Source: an uncultured Lentisphaerota bacterium (GTDB lineage Bacteria > Verrucomicrobiota > Kiritimatiellia > CAIQIC01). Taken from it: a DNA stretch of 64,000 nucleotides. Below, piece after piece: positions 8,105 to 17,154 of this stretch; positions within the stretch are counted from its first letter, which is position 1; each line of letters begins with the position of its first letter. The translations under genes and the position numbers were made by a program. The stretch is from positions 105,663-169,662 of the forward strand of contig CAITZM010000115.1 in NCBI GenBank assembly GCA_903896925.1. The letters are read 5' to 3'. Under the pieces are notes generated by a model. The model was not told the DNA's origin. It worked only from the letters and a program-made list of their open reading frames with translations, and did not search any database.

Positions 8105-9712
8105 GTGGAACAACACAAAGTCATCCGTTCGGCCTTCACGGTCGGCGCGTTCACCACCCTGAGCCGCTTTCTCGGACTGGCGCGCGACATGCTGACGGCC
8201 GCGGCCTTTGGCACCAGTGGTGCCATGTCGGCCTTCGTGGTCGCCTTCCGCATCCCCAACATGTTCCGGGCGCTGTTCGGCGAAGGCGCGCTCTCCGCAG
8301 CGTTTGTCCCGGTCTACACGGCGACCCGCCGGCAGGAGGGCGATGCCGCGGCCTGGCAGTTCACGCGCAAGGTCGGCACGCTGCTCAGCACGGCGTTGTT
8401 GGCCATCGTGCTGGCGGGTATCGGCTTGACCTATCTGCTTCAGCTCTTGCCGGGCCGCCTCAGCCACGACACACTGGTGCTGCCGCTGATGCGCATCATG
8501 CTGCCCTACATGCTCTTCATCTGCCTGGCCGCACTCTCGCAGGGCGTCCTGAACAGCCATTTGCGCTTTGCCCTGCCGGCCTTCACCCCCTGCTTGCTGA
8601 ACCTCACGTGGATCGCCTTCATCCTGTTCGTCTGCCCGCTGCTCGGGGAGACGAACGACCAGCGTATCTTCGGTGTCGCCCTGGGCATCCTCGTCGCCGG
8701 CGTGGTCCAGCTTGGCGCGCAAGTTCCGGCGCAGTTGCGGCTCGGCTGGCGCCCCGGCTTCACATGGGACCTGCGCGACGCGCGCGTGCTGCGGTTCCTC
8801 AAGCTGATGGCCCCGGTCGCGCTCGGCCAGTCCGTCTCGCAGCTCAACATGGCGATCAACAGCTTCATGGCGCTCTTTGCGACGCCCTGGGCGGCCTCCA
8901 CGATGTATTTCGCCGAGCGCCTGCTGTTCGTCCCGCAAGGCATCCTGGCCACCGCGATGAGCACCGTCCTGCTGCCCGTGCTTTCGCGCCATGTGGCCGA
9001 GGGCCAGCACGACCGGGTCCGCGAAACGATCAACCACTCGCTGCGCATCCTGCTCTTCATCATGGTGCCCGCCGCCGTCGGCCTGTTCGTGCTCGCGCGG
9101 CCGATCACCGCCGCGCTGCTCGGCTGGAAAGCCTTCGACGCCACCAGCGTGGATCACGCCACGCAGGTCCTGCAGGTCTACGCGCCCGGCCTGTTCTTTT
9201 TCGGCCTCGCGAAGGTTTTCGTGCCCGCGTTCTACGCCCTGCAGGACACGCGCACACCGTTCCGCAACGGGCTGTTCGCCGTCGGCATCAACTTCTCGCT
9301 GAACCTCGTCTGCACCTTTACGCTCGTGCCGGAGTGGAAGGCCGCGAGTCTGGCCGCCGCCATGGTCCTTGCCGAGGCGTTCAACGGCCTGACGCTCGGC
9401 TGGCAGCTGCGCCGCCGCCTGGGCTCGTTCGGTGGCCGCGCCGTGTGGCAGAGCGCGCTGCGCTCGCTGGCCGCCGCCGGGTCAATGGGCTTGGCGATCT
9501 GGGTGGGCCATGCGGCGTTGACCGACGCGCTCGCTAAGGCGGGCCTGCACGGCAAGTGGCTGCAATTCGGCGCGCTCATCCCGTCCCTCGCGCTCGGCAT
9601 CGCCCTCTACCTGCTGTTGGCTTGGCTGCTGCGCTGCCCGGAACTCGGCCAGGTCCGCGACGCACTCGCCGCCCGCCGCGCGGCCAAACAAAAACCCGCC
9701 GCTGGACGCTGA
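8105..9712 (+). CDS. murJ: Lipid II flippase MurJ
   Basis: MviN/MurJ-family flippase of 535 aa with about 14 membrane helices, moving lipid II to the periplasmic face for peptidoglycan synthesis. The N-terminus has the family signature SRFLGLARD followed by AFRIPNMFRALFGEGALS. Length is normal (510-540 aa). The GTG start is chosen because translation begins just before the conserved SAFTVGAFTTLSR segment and a -10 box lies 8 nt upstream. It is divergent from the EPS operon. The C-terminal tail is basic and cytoplasmic. Confidence 0.95.
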   Translation: MEQHKVIRSAFTVGAFTTLSRFLGLARDMLTAAAFGTSGAMSAFVVAFRIPNMFRALFGEGALSAAFVPVYTATRRQEGDAAAWQFTRKVGTLLSTALLAIVLAGIGLTYLLQLLPGRLSHDTLVLPLMRIMLPYMLFICLAALSQGVLNSHLRFALPAFTPCLLNLTWIAFILFVCPLLGETNDQRIFGVALGILVAGVVQLGAQVPAQLRLGWRPGFTWDLRDARVLRFLKLMAPVALGQSVSQLNMAINSFMALFATPWAASTMYFAERLLFVPQGILATAMSTVLLPVLSRHVAEGQHDRVRETINHSLRILLFIMVPAAVGLFVLARPITAALLGWKAFDATSVDHATQVLQVYAPGLFFFGLAKVFVPAFYALQDTRTPFRNGLFAVGINFSLNLVCTFTLVPEWKAASLAAAMVLAEAFNGLTLGWQLRRRLGSFGGRAVWQSALRSLAAAGSMGLAIWVGHAALTDALAKAGLHGKWLQFGALIPSLALGIALYLLLAWLLRCPELGQVRDALAARRAAKQKPAAGR

Positions 9713-9783
9713 CCGGACGCCAGCCTTGATTGCCCTGGCGGGCCTGGCGTATCCTGCGACAGACTTCAAACACAGGAGCAACC

Positions 9784-10947
9784 ATGACCTTGGTGAAAAT
9801 TCTCTGGGCGGGGGGGCTGCTGGCGGCGGCTTCCTGGCCGGCCACGGCAACGCCGGCGATCACCGTGCTGGAGACAAAAGTCATCAGCCACGACGCGCAG
9901 TATTACCACGGCTGGCCGACGGTGGCGCGGCGGGCCAACGGGGAGCTCTGGGTCGCCTGGTCCGGCGGCCGCGAGGCGCACATCTGTCCGTTCGGACAGG
10001 TGCAGGCGATGACCTCACGCGACGACGGCGCCACCTGGAGCTGGCCGCGGGTCTTGCTCGACAGTGCCATTGACGACCGCGATGCCGGCGTTCTCGAAAC
10101 CGTCCAGGGCACGCTGCTGGTCACCACGTTCACCTCACTCGCCTATGAACCGCTGCTGAAGAAACAGGCCGCGCTGGTCGAGCTATCCACCAACGGCTGG
10201 AAGTCGGCGGGCATGAAACCGGAGCAGTTCGCCCGCTGGAAAGCCTGCCACGAACGGCTGAACGACGCGGAGCGCAAAGCCGAACTGGGGCAGTGGCTGA
10301 TCCGCTCAGCCGATGGCGGCAAGACCTGGTCTACGCGGTTGCCCTCCCCCGTGAACAGTCCGCACGGTCCCATCCAGTTGCGCGACGGCCGGCTGCTGTA
10401 CGCGGGCAAAGAACTTTGGGCCACGCCCAAACGGGTCGGCGCATGCGAGTCGGCCGATGACGGCCGTACCTGGCGCTGGCTCGCCGAGATTCCTGCACGC
10501 GCCGGAGAAACGTGCGCCGACTACGTCGAGCTGCATGCCGTCGAGGCGGCCAGCGGGCGGCTGCTGGTCCAGGCACGTGGCCACGGAGTGACCAACAAGT
10601 TTGAAACACTTCAAGCGGAATCTGACGACGGCGGCAAGACCTGGACCGCGCTGCATTCCATCGGAGTGTGGGGCGCACCCTCCCACCTGCTGCGCCTGCG
10701 CGATGGCCGGCTGCTGATGACCTACGGCTATCGCCGGCCCCCGTTCGGCAACCAGGCGCGCGTCAGCGCCGACGAGGGCCGCACCTGGTCGGAACCGCTG
10801 TTCATCTCCCGCGACGCTGCCAACGGCGACCTCGGTTATCCCAGCACGGTGGAACTGGACGATGGCACGCTGCTGACCATCTGGTACGAACAGCTGAAAG
10901 ACGTCCCCAAAGCCGTCCTGCGCCAGGTCCGCTGGCGGCTGGAGTGA
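9784..10947 (+). CDS. Secreted BNR/sialidase-like exo-glycosidase
   Basis: 387 aa with a signal peptide (about residues 1-22, cleavage after ATA). The mature domain looks like a six-bladed propeller with at least four Asp-box repeats of the form SxDxGxTW: SRDDGATW, SADGGKTW, SADDGRTW and SADEGRTW, plus the close relative SDDGGKTW. This is the fold of sialidases and related BNR hydrolases. No clear RIP motif is seen, so substrate is uncertain; many PVC paralogues of this type have not been characterised. AGGAG lies upstream of the ATG at 9784. A strong terminator follows at 11034-11058. Confidence 0.8.
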   Translation: MTLVKILWAGGLLAAASWPATATPAITVLETKVISHDAQYYHGWPTVARRANGELWVAWSGGREAHICPFGQVQAMTSRDDGATWSWPRVLLDSAIDDRDAGVLETVQGTLLVTTFTSLAYEPLLKKQAALVELSTNGWKSAGMKPEQFARWKACHERLNDAERKAELGQWLIRSADGGKTWSTRLPSPVNSPHGPIQLRDGRLLYAGKELWATPKRVGACESADDGRTWRWLAEIPARAGETCADYVELHAVEAASGRLLVQARGHGVTNKFETLQAESDDGGKTWTALHSIGVWGAPSHLLRLRDGRLLMTYGYRRPPFGNQARVSADEGRTWSEPLFISRDAANGDLGYPSTVELDDGTLLTIWYEQLKDVPKAVLRQVRWRLE

Positions 10948-10954
10948 TCGAGTT

Positions 10955-10996
10955 CCAAGGTTCGGCAAAGTTTTCGTGAGATGGTCCAAGCCTTGG
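10955..10996. repeat. CCAAG box pair, 31-bp phase
   Basis: CCAAGGTTCGG (10955-10965) and CCAAGCCTTGG (10986-10996) have centres 31 bp apart. The second is a clean odd-length palindrome. They lie between the BNR gene and its terminator. The same pairing with 31-32 bp spacing occurs near 16166, 23228 and 38450. Confidence 0.6.
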
Positions 10997-11033
10997 AAAC
11001 CTGGGCCGAGCCACTGCGCATTCCTGCATGGAG

Positions 11034-11058
11034 GGCGGCGTATCACGCCGCCTTTTTT
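11034..11058 (+). terminator. Intrinsic terminator after BNR gene
   Basis: An 8-bp GC-rich stem (11034-11041 with 11045-11052) and a 3-nt loop are followed by six T residues. Confidence 0.85.
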
Positions 11059-11252
11059 CATGGCGCGGCGGGCGTCGTCAGGCCGGCTTGTTTGTAGAAA
11101 TTCCGCAGAATAACCCGGCCGTCCAGGTGCTGGTCGTCGTACTGCTCCAGGTGAAACTGCGTGCCGTACATCAGGCGCTGCTTGTGCTTGATGGCCTCGA
11201 TCGGGCACGCGTCATTCACGGCAAGCACAGTGAACTCCGCCGGCAGCTCACC
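11058..11252 (-). pseudogene. Remnant of class I glutamine amidotransferase
   Basis: This frame reads the last 60 or so residues of a class I glutamine amidotransferase: IEAIKH, then YGTQFHLEQYD carrying the catalytic His-x-Glu pair, then DGRVILRNFY and a natural stop at 11058. The nucleophile-Cys half is absent. The fragment is cut off exactly where the glycosidase gene ends (11248), so it looks like a truncated relic left by a deletion or rearrangement. No start codon or ribosome site supports expression. Confidence 0.65.
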
Positions 11253-13659
11253 GCGTGAACAGATACCAGAGCGTCGCGCTCTCGGGCGCGAGCGCGAACT
11301 CGGTCGCGCCGGCGGCGGCGCGCGCGGGCACATCGCGCGCCGGTTGCCCGGCGGCGTCGAGCGCCTGGCAGCGCCAGCCCGGGCCGGGCAACCTCAGCAC
11401 GCCGCGCACGGCTTCGATGCGCACCGGCGCGCGGCCCCACCGGGTGCCGATGGTGCGGCGGTCGGCCGAGAAACCCATGTCCACGTTCTCGCAGCGACCG
11501 CACGCCGCCAGCATCACGCGCCGCGATTTTTCCAGCGGCTGACCGTCGAGCGCGGTCAACGCCGCGGCGGCGAACGAGGGACTCTGCACGCGCAGTTCAT
11601 CGCCGGCAATTTTGCCGGTCCACACGCGCCAACCAGCGGCGCGCGCCGCGCAGCTGCCTTTCGTCCAGTCGACGCCCGGTTGCGTGACGGCATCGCGATA
11701 GATCGCCGGCGCAAGCGCCATGAAGCCGAGCTTGGCGGGGTTTTCGCGTACGTCGAAGAAGCTGACCAGCCGGTCCACGGGCTGTTGGCTGGCGGAGTGG
11801 CTGTAGCTGTAGAGCCAGATGCCGTCCACGTCGCGCTGCGCGGCCCAAGCGAGCAGCAGCGGCACGCACTCGGCCTGATAATCGTTCGGCGCGGGGTGGT
11901 TGTATTCCGTCACGGTGAACGGCTTGCCCGGCACACGGTCGCCATCCATGGCCTTGAACGTGGCGTGCTCGGGCTCGCCGGTCATCGCCTTCTGCGCGAT
12001 GAGCCAGTCGTTCATGTCCCAGTCGCGATGCGGGAACGTGGGATGATGCCAGTAGGCGTGGCTGTCGACGAAGTCCATGCCAAGCTGCGCGGTCTTACCG
12101 TGCTCACCGAAGACGATCGTGCCGGTGACGGGCGCGGCACATTTCAAATCGCGATGGATAAAGTCGCGCATCCCATCGAAGAAGCGCTTCTCCGTCGCGA
12201 CGAGAAACGCCGTACGGTCGGCCGCGCGCGCCGCGGTTTCCGCGCCGGCGTACAGCGCGACCGAGCCGCGCTCCGGTGCTTCGTCGTCCCGCAAGCCTGC
12301 GCGGCCGCCGGGCCGCAACTCGACGCCGTTCAAAAAGACATCGCCTGCGTGACCGCCCACGGCGAAGTTGATGCGCGCCTGGGTATCGTCGCCCGTGGCT
12401 TCGAAGCCGAGGGTAAATTCCTGCCAGTTCGTGGTCAGGTGCACGTATTGGTGCAAACCCAGCTCGTTCCACGGCTCATGGTGCTGGCCGCAGCCGGCGT
12501 ACAGCTTGCGCGGCTGCGTCGCGCAGGCGGCAAAGCGGAGCGTGTAGTAGCGTCCCTTCTCCACGCGCAGGCCCACGTGGTTCAATTGCAGGTGCCACTC
12601 GGTCTCGTCGCGCTTCACCAGCTTGAGGACGAGCGCGTCACGGCCGGCGTGCGGCGCCTGCGCGGCGGTCATGCTGCAGCCGTCATGCTGCTCCAGCTCC
12701 CACGGGCCGGTGGTGGCCAGCGGCTGCATCAGGCTGGCGCCGAGCGGAGCGCTACCCACGGCCCACACGGCGCGCAGTTTGTCCACAGCGCCGTATTTCG
12801 CGAGCAGCCAGGCGTTCCACTGGCGGCGCAGCTCGCCGGCATAGGGCTCGCCGAAGACGCGCAACTTCTCCTCGCCATTCCACATGAAGAAGCTGTCCTC
12901 GTTGGTGATCTCCACGAGCGCGACGGCGGGATCATCGGCGTAGCGCACGCCGCGCACGGTGCTGACGCGGTCGAGGAGCGTGCGCGCATAGTCCTTTTGT
13001 AGCTTGATGAACTCGGGGACAAAGAGGCTGACAATCTTGCCCATCTCCGTGCCCGGCGGCGGCAGGGAGAGCGCCCGCGCGAAATCGCGGCCGACATGCA
13101 GGTTCAGGTCCACCGAGATGCCCTGCTGCGCCAGCGCGGCAACGAAGCCGTCGAGCCGGCGCAGCGCCTCCTCGTCGAGCTCGCGTTGTGGCGCATCCGC
13201 GCGCCAAAGACCCATCGGAAACGACGAGGTGTCCATGTGGTGCAGGCGGACGTTGTTGAGGCCCAGCGCCGCGAGGCGCGCGGCAATCACAGGCGCCTCC
13301 TCGGCCGACGGCAGATTCGCACCGAACGAGCAATTGACGCCGAAGAAGCGGATGCGTTCGCCACCGCGGTAGAAATGCTCGCCGCGCACCACAATGCGCG
13401 GGCTGCGCGTGGTGATCGGCGCCGGCGGGCGGGCCTGCCACGCCGGCGCGGATAACTGCGCCGGAATGATGAACGGTACCCAGTCCTGCGCCTGCGCGGC
13501 AGCGCACAGCGCGCCGATGGCGAGAACACAAGCCAGCTTCCGGGCATGCTCCCGCAGCAGAGGGATGGCCCTCCGCTGCAGGACAGACGCCTGCTGTGGC
13601 CACGGCTGGAGAGACGCGTGCCGTCGCGTCCGCAAACACACCGCCTTCGGAATGGTCAT
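11248..13659 (-). CDS. Secreted clan GH-A glycosidase (GH5-like)
   Basis: 803 aa with a basic N-terminus and a signal-like hydrophobic stretch near residues 42-57 ending AQA; the real start may therefore be internal. A (beta/alpha)8 glycosidase domain begins near residue 85 (FFGVNCSFGANLP). It has the acid/base Glu in EITNEDS near residue 245 and a candidate nucleophile Glu in FTVTEYNHP near residue 600. The catalytic barrel is interrupted by a beta-sandwich segment (about 330-470, with LQLNHVGLRVEKGRYYTL) resembling CBM4/9-type domains. Substrate (beta-mannan, glucan or other) cannot be told. The gene lies 16 nt downstream of a Tat-exported isomerase-like gene, consistent with a polysaccharide-use pair. 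Confidence 0.78.
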   Translation of the reverse strand: MTIPKAVCLRTRRHASLQPWPQQASVLQRRAIPLLREHARKLACVLAIGALCAAAQAQDWVPFIIPAQLSAPAWQARPPAPITTRSPRIVVRGEHFYRGGERIRFFGVNCSFGANLPSAEEAPVIAARLAALGLNNVRLHHMDTSSFPMGLWRADAPQRELDEEALRRLDGFVAALAQQGISVDLNLHVGRDFARALSLPPPGTEMGKIVSLFVPEFIKLQKDYARTLLDRVSTVRGVRYADDPAVALVEITNEDSFFMWNGEEKLRVFGEPYAGELRRQWNAWLLAKYGAVDKLRAVWAVGSAPLGASLMQPLATTGPWELEQHDGCSMTAAQAPHAGRDALVLKLVKRDETEWHLQLNHVGLRVEKGRYYTLRFAACATQPRKLYAGCGQHHEPWNELGLHQYVHLTTNWQEFTLGFEATGDDTQARINFAVGGHAGDVFLNGVELRPGGRAGLRDDEAPERGSVALYAGAETAARAADRTAFLVATEKRFFDGMRDFIHRDLKCAAPVTGTIVFGEHGKTAQLGMDFVDSHAYWHHPTFPHRDWDMNDWLIAQKAMTGEPEHATFKAMDGDRVPGKPFTVTEYNHPAPNDYQAECVPLLLAWAAQRDVDGIWLYSYSHSASQQPVDRLVSFFDVRENPAKLGFMALAPAIYRDAVTQPGVDWTKGSCAARAAGWRVWTGKIAGDELRVQSPSFAAAALTALDGQPLEKSRRVMLAACGRCENVDMGFSADRRTIGTRWGRAPVRIEAVRGVLRLPGPGWRCQALDAAGQPARDVPARAAAGATEFALAPESATLWYLFTR

Positions 13660-13675
13660 ATGAACTCGCAGGGCA

Positions 13676-14515
13676 TCAAACCTTGCCGCACTTCTTGAGG
13701 AAAGCGTAGCAGTCGGCGAGGCTCTTGAGCGGATCGCTGCCGACCTCGTGCTCGACGATGTACCACTCCGTGCCGCCGGTGGTCTCGCACACCTCGAAGA
13801 CCTGTTGCCACGGTACCACGCCTTCGCCGATGGCCGCGGCCTTCGGGCCGCCGTGTTCCTTCAGATGGATGGTCACGGCCCGCCCGGGATATTTCTTGAG
13901 CATGGCGACCGGATCGCCGCCGCCGTCGAGGCAGTTACCCGTGTCGAGCTGCATCACCACGTCCGCCCCGGTGTTGCCAAAGAGCAGGTCCCAGATCGTT
14001 TCGCCGTCGATCTTTTTGAAATCGCCGCCGTGCGCGTGATAGCCCACGCGCATCCCGCACGTCTTGCCCTTCGCGGCGAGTTCATTGAACAGCTTCGCCG
14101 TGTCACGGCAAGCCTGCGCCGTGGCGACGCGCGCGTGCGGCAGGCTGGGAACGATCAGGAACTTGTTGCCGAGCGTCTGGTTGAACTCGAGCGTCTTGGC
14201 CCACGCGTCGCCCAGCAGCGTATCGAGGCCGGTATGCGTGCCGCAGCAGACGAGACCGTCGTCGTCGAGCAGCTTGCGCAGTTCCTTGGCCGTGCGGCCG
14301 TGGTAGCCGGCGAACTCGACGCCGCGGAAACCGATCTTCGCGACCGCTGCCAGCATGCCGGGCAGGTCCTTGGCGCACTCCTTGCGCAGCGAATAGAGCT
14401 GCAAGGCGACGGGTATCTTTTTGCCGTCGGCCGCGCCGCGGAGGGGGAAGCCGAGGGCGGCCAGGGCGGCGCATCCGGCGCTATACTTGAGCAGGTCACG
14501 ACGCGAGCAGTTCAT
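13676..14515 (-). CDS. Tat-exported sugar phosphate isomerase/epimerase-like protein
   Basis: 279 aa of the xylose-isomerase-like TIM-barrel family (AP_endonuc_2). The N-terminus carries a twin-arginine signal (SRRDLLKYSAG, hydrophobic AALAALG), so it is exported folded, probably with cofactor metal. Barrel motifs include ALQLYSLR, GVEFAGYHG, GYHAHGGDF, QLDTGNC and HLKEHG, the last carrying metal-binding residues. GGGA precedes the ATG at 14515. Exported members of this family are common in PVC bacteria near glycosidases; it likely acts on a sugar or inositol released outside the cytoplasm. The precise substrate is unknown. Confidence 0.8.
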   Translation of the reverse strand: MNCSRRDLLKYSAGCAALAALGFPLRGAADGKKIPVALQLYSLRKECAKDLPGMLAAVAKIGFRGVEFAGYHGRTAKELRKLLDDDGLVCCGTHTGLDTLLGDAWAKTLEFNQTLGNKFLIVPSLPHARVATAQACRDTAKLFNELAAKGKTCGMRVGYHAHGGDFKKIDGETIWDLLFGNTGADVVMQLDTGNCLDGGGDPVAMLKKYPGRAVTIHLKEHGGPKAAAIGEGVVPWQQVFEVCETTGGTEWYIVEHEVGSDPLKSLADCYAFLKKCGKV

Positions 14516-15117
14516 GATGGTCCCTTTCGGTTGAGCGACGCGGCACCCTAGCAGAACCGCCGCCGCGCGAAAAGTTTGCGTTTGCAACGGCAGTTGGCCG
14601 CGGGTTTCCGATCGAGCACGCGCTTGGCGGTTCCAGCCTGGTGTGACTGGCACGGTTCAGTGCGCATCGCGACGAATTCGGAGCGGCGGCACTCCTGCCG
14701 CCGTAGCCAGAACGTCGAACGCGGGCCTTGCTCATGCTACGCGTGTAAGTCCGTGGTGTGGTTGTGACTGTTTCGGCGGCAGGAGTGCCGCCGCTCCGAG
14801 CCAGCCAAACTAACGACCCGACTGCGGTTTTCAAGGAGCGTGGAAATCGTCCACCTTTTGTCCTCGGCCTTGCCAGGCCTTGAAAAACGCCTCGAATGGG
14901 TTGCGTGCGAACGGCAAGAGAGTCGCAGGAGAACAGCCGGAAGGTTCCGAGCTTGAACAAGGAGAAAGCGGTTGGGTTGTGCTGCTGACGGTCGGCGTGA
15001 CGCGGATTTGCTGCGGCAAAGGTTGGCCGGGTTCTGACGAACGCGGCTACGGGGAAACGCGAGGATGTAGCCGCACTCGTGAGAGCGGCCCGCCAGACCA
15101 CAACACGGCGAACTGAG
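14516..15117. other. Intergenic region without a convincing gene
   Basis: About 600 nt with no frame that shows coding character on either strand. It holds the 25-bp inverted repeat described separately, a degenerate CCAAG box (CCAGGCCTTGA at 14873-14883), and on the minus strand a TG-extended TAGGGT -10 box (14549-14554) that probably drives the isomerase-like gene. The remainder (14900-15117) shows nothing I can name. Confidence 0.5.
14679..14798. repeat. Perfect 25-bp inverted repeat with nested hairpins
   Basis: Arms at 14679-14703 and 14774-14798 are exact reverse complements separated by 70 bp. Each arm is itself a hairpin (GGCGGCA, CTCC loop, TGCCGCC). Partial relatives of the arm occur near 30008-30028, 61867-61880 and 63973-63990, so this is a dispersed repeat family. 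Confidence 0.75.
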
Positions 15118-16050
15118 TCACTTGCCCTCGGCGGTCAGGCGCAGGAAGAGCTGGATGGCCTGCTCGTGGATGGACGCGGTCTTGCGGTAACCCATGTGAA
15201 CCCCGCGCGGATCGCGGACCCATGCGGCCACCTTGGCGCCGGCAAGCGGGAGCACTTTCTGCGCATTGGCCATCTGCTCGCTCATCTGCGTCCCCCATTG
15301 CTCATCGCGGTCGCCGCTGTAGAGGAAGAAGTTGAGCCCGTGATAGCTCTCCGCGCCGAGCGTGCCCGCGTTGAGGCGCGAGAAGAAAGTGTTCGGCCGC
15401 CAGCCTTCGCCCGGCGCGGTGACCGCGTTAGGCGGCACACCCCCCGAGTGGCAGATGACGAGCTTGAAGTGCCGGTGCTCCTGCGCATCGCGCCAGGCGG
15501 TCTCATAACTGACGGCCCCGCCGCGGCTGAAGCCGCACAGCGCGGCCTTTGCAGGATCAGCATGGTGTTGTGTCCCGGCAAAATGCAGCGCGCGGTCGGC
15601 GAGGCGCCACACCACGGGCGCATCCATGTAGCGTTGCGTCTCCTTGTTCAGCCACTGCAGCGCGATGAGCATATAGCCGTGTTTCCTGGCGGATTCGAGT
15701 TCGTCCTTGATCTCGTCATAGGCCGTGCCACCGGTGCCGTGCAAGAGCACCATCACGCGGCCGGACGCATACTTCGGTGGCACCCAGAGGGCGGCAAAGC
15801 TGTGCTCCTCCGGAAAATCAATCACACGCACGCCGGCCTGCCGGCACACGGCAAAGCTGCGCGCCTGGGCGGAGTAGCCGAGCGCATCGGTGGCTGCTTC
15901 GGCGAAGGGCGCGGCAGGCGCCGCCAGTGCCGGAGAGCTGGGCGGCGGAGAACTTAGCTGGGCGATGACCGGCAAGGCGACGAGGAACGGAAAACACCAA
16001 CAAGCCTGGCGGAGCAGCCTGCCCTGGCGGGCGGAAAGAGCGGTATGCAT
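15118..16050 (-). CDS. Secreted alpha/beta hydrolase
   Basis: 310 aa with a signal peptide or N-terminal anchor (about residues 14-31), a Pro/Ala-rich spacer and an alpha/beta-hydrolase domain. Visible elements are the oxyanion strand VLLHGTGGTAYDE, the nucleophile elbow GFSRGG (Ser near residue 177) and a late His (GVHMGY) as candidate catalytic base. It belongs to the esterase/dienelactone-hydrolase-like group. The substrate is unknown; a carbohydrate or plant-polymer esterase is a guess from the neighbouring hydrolases. There is no Shine-Dalgarno sequence, and a -10 box sits 6 nt before the ATG. Confidence 0.75.
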   Translation of the reverse strand: MHTALSARQGRLLRQACWCFPFLVALPVIAQLSSPPPSSPALAAPAAPFAEAATDALGYSAQARSFAVCRQAGVRVIDFPEEHSFAALWVPPKYASGRVMVLLHGTGGTAYDEIKDELESARKHGYMLIALQWLNKETQRYMDAPVVWRLADRALHFAGTQHHADPAKAALCGFSRGGAVSYETAWRDAQEHRHFKLVICHSGGVPPNAVTAPGEGWRPNTFFSRLNAGTLGAESYHGLNFFLYSGDRDEQWGTQMSEQMANAQKVLPLAGAKVAAWVRDPRGVHMGYRKTASIHEQAIQLFLRLTAEGK

Positions 16051-16056
16051 GGGCCG

Positions 16057-16065
16057 AAATTAGCA
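16057..16065 (-). promoter_or_regulatory. Extended -10, candidate leaderless promoter
   Basis: Read on the minus strand this is TGC followed by TAATTT (16062-16057), with exactly 6 nt to the ATG at 16050. No good -35 box is visible, as expected for an extended -10 promoter. Confidence 0.45.
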
Positions 16066-16160
16066 CGGCACAGGGGTGTCCGCCAGAAATTGGCCGGCCC
16101 AGCCGCGCCAGGGGCACCCCTACAATCACGTTTTCGGTCGCTTCCCGCCTTGCCTTTTCC

Positions 16161-16203
16161 CTCAACCTTGGAAACAATACGCCCCGCGTTTCCCCAACCT
16201 TGG
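16161..16203. repeat. CCAAG-type box pair upstream of dapA
   Basis: CTCAACCTTGG (16161-16171) and CCCAACCTTGG (16193-16203), both flanked by TTT/AAA, have centres exactly 32 bp apart. They end 27 nt before the dapA ATG, so they may be an operator for a dimeric regulator. Confidence 0.6.
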
Positions 16204-16229
16204 AAAACGCTGAAAGTGGAGAAGCAGAT

Positions 16230-17096
16230 ATGTGGCAAGGCGCTTATACAGCATTGGTGACGCCGTTCAACCGGGACGGCGCGGTGGACTATGGCAAGCT
16301 CCGCGCACTGGTCGAGGAGCAGATCGCCGCGGGCATCACCGGCGTGGTGCCGGTGGGCACGACGGGCGAGTCGCCGACCGTGGACTATGACGAGCACCAC
16401 CAGATCATCGAGGTCTGCATCGCGACCGCGCGCCAGCGTTGCAAGGTCATCGCCGGTACCGGCGCCAACTCCACGCGCGAGGCGCTGGAGCTGACGCGCC
16501 ACGCCAAGGACGCCGGCGCCGACGCCACCCTCCAGGTGACGCCCTACTACAACCGCCCGAGCCAGACCGGGTTGATCCGGCATTTTTCCGCCGTCGCGGA
16601 CCTCGGCCTGCCGGTGATCCTCTACAACGTGCCCGGCCGTTCCGGTCGCGAGATCGAGGTCGGCACCGTCGTCGAACTGGCCAAGCACCCGCACATCGTC
16701 GCGCTCAAGGAAGCCGGTGGCAGCGTCGACCGCGTCAGCCAGGTCGCGCAGCGCTGCACGATCGAGATCCTGTCGGGCGACGACGCGTTGACGCTGCCGA
16801 TGATGGTGGTCGGCGCGCTGGGCGTCATCAGCGTCGCCTCGAACGTCGCGCCCAAGCCCGTCGCCGACCTGGTCCGCGCCGCGCTCCAAGGCGGCTGGCC
16901 CACCGCGCAGGCGCTGCACCGACAATATTACCGGCTGTTCACCGATCTGTTCCTCGACACAAACCCCGTGCCGGTCAAGGCCGCCATGGCCATGCAGGGC
17001 AAGATCGAAGAGATCTACCGCTTGCCGCTCTGCGAGATGGCCGCCGCCCCGCGCGCGAAACTCGCCGAGACGCTCAAGGCGCTGGGTTTGATCTAA
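16230..17096 (+). CDS. dapA: 4-hydroxy-tetrahydrodipicolinate synthase
   Basis: DapA, 288 aa, condenses pyruvate and aspartate semialdehyde in lysine/diaminopimelate synthesis, feeding peptidoglycan. The family signatures are all present: YTALVTPFNRDG at the N-terminus, VPVGTTGESPT, the Tyr of LYNVPGR, and the Schiff-base Lys in VALKEAGG near residue 161. The ATG at 16230 has GGAG 9 nt upstream and gives the normal N-terminus; an upstream start would add ten unrelated residues. Decayed copies of its C-terminal region lie at 17990-18152 and 18691-18765. Confidence 0.95.
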   Translation: MWQGAYTALVTPFNRDGAVDYGKLRALVEEQIAAGITGVVPVGTTGESPTVDYDEHHQIIEVCIATARQRCKVIAGTGANSTREALELTRHAKDAGADATLQVTPYYNRPSQTGLIRHFSAVADLGLPVILYNVPGRSGREIEVGTVVELAKHPHIVALKEAGGSVDRVSQVAQRCTIEILSGDDALTLPMMVVGALGVISVASNVAPKPVADLVRAALQGGWPTAQALHRQYYRLFTDLFLDTNPVPVKAAMAMQGKIEEIYRLPLCEMAAAPRAKLAETLKALGLI

Positions 17097-17105
17097 ACTG
17101 CTCAT

Positions 17106-17126
17106 CCGGTCGCCGCGTGCGACCGG
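17106..17126 (+). terminator. Hairpin after dapA
   Basis: An 8-bp stem (17106-17113 with 17119-17126) and a 5-nt loop lie 10 nt past the dapA stop. There is no T-run directly after it. Confidence 0.45.
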
Positions 17127-17154
17127 CCAAGCTCGAGGTCTGCACGGCGTTTTG

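Noticed and set aside
6668..9157. A very long minus-strand frame of about 830 codons
   Set aside because: Only the part up to 7987 is the O-antigen ligase-like gene. The rest is antisense to murJ, with His/Arg/Glu-rich composition typical of a shadow frame in GC-rich DNA.
14679..14798. Possible CRISPR-like array from repeated GC-rich hairpins
   Set aside because: There are only two inverted copies, no direct repeats with regular spacers and no cas genes. The PaaX-like protein contains a Cas2-like fold by family, not a Cas2 enzyme.
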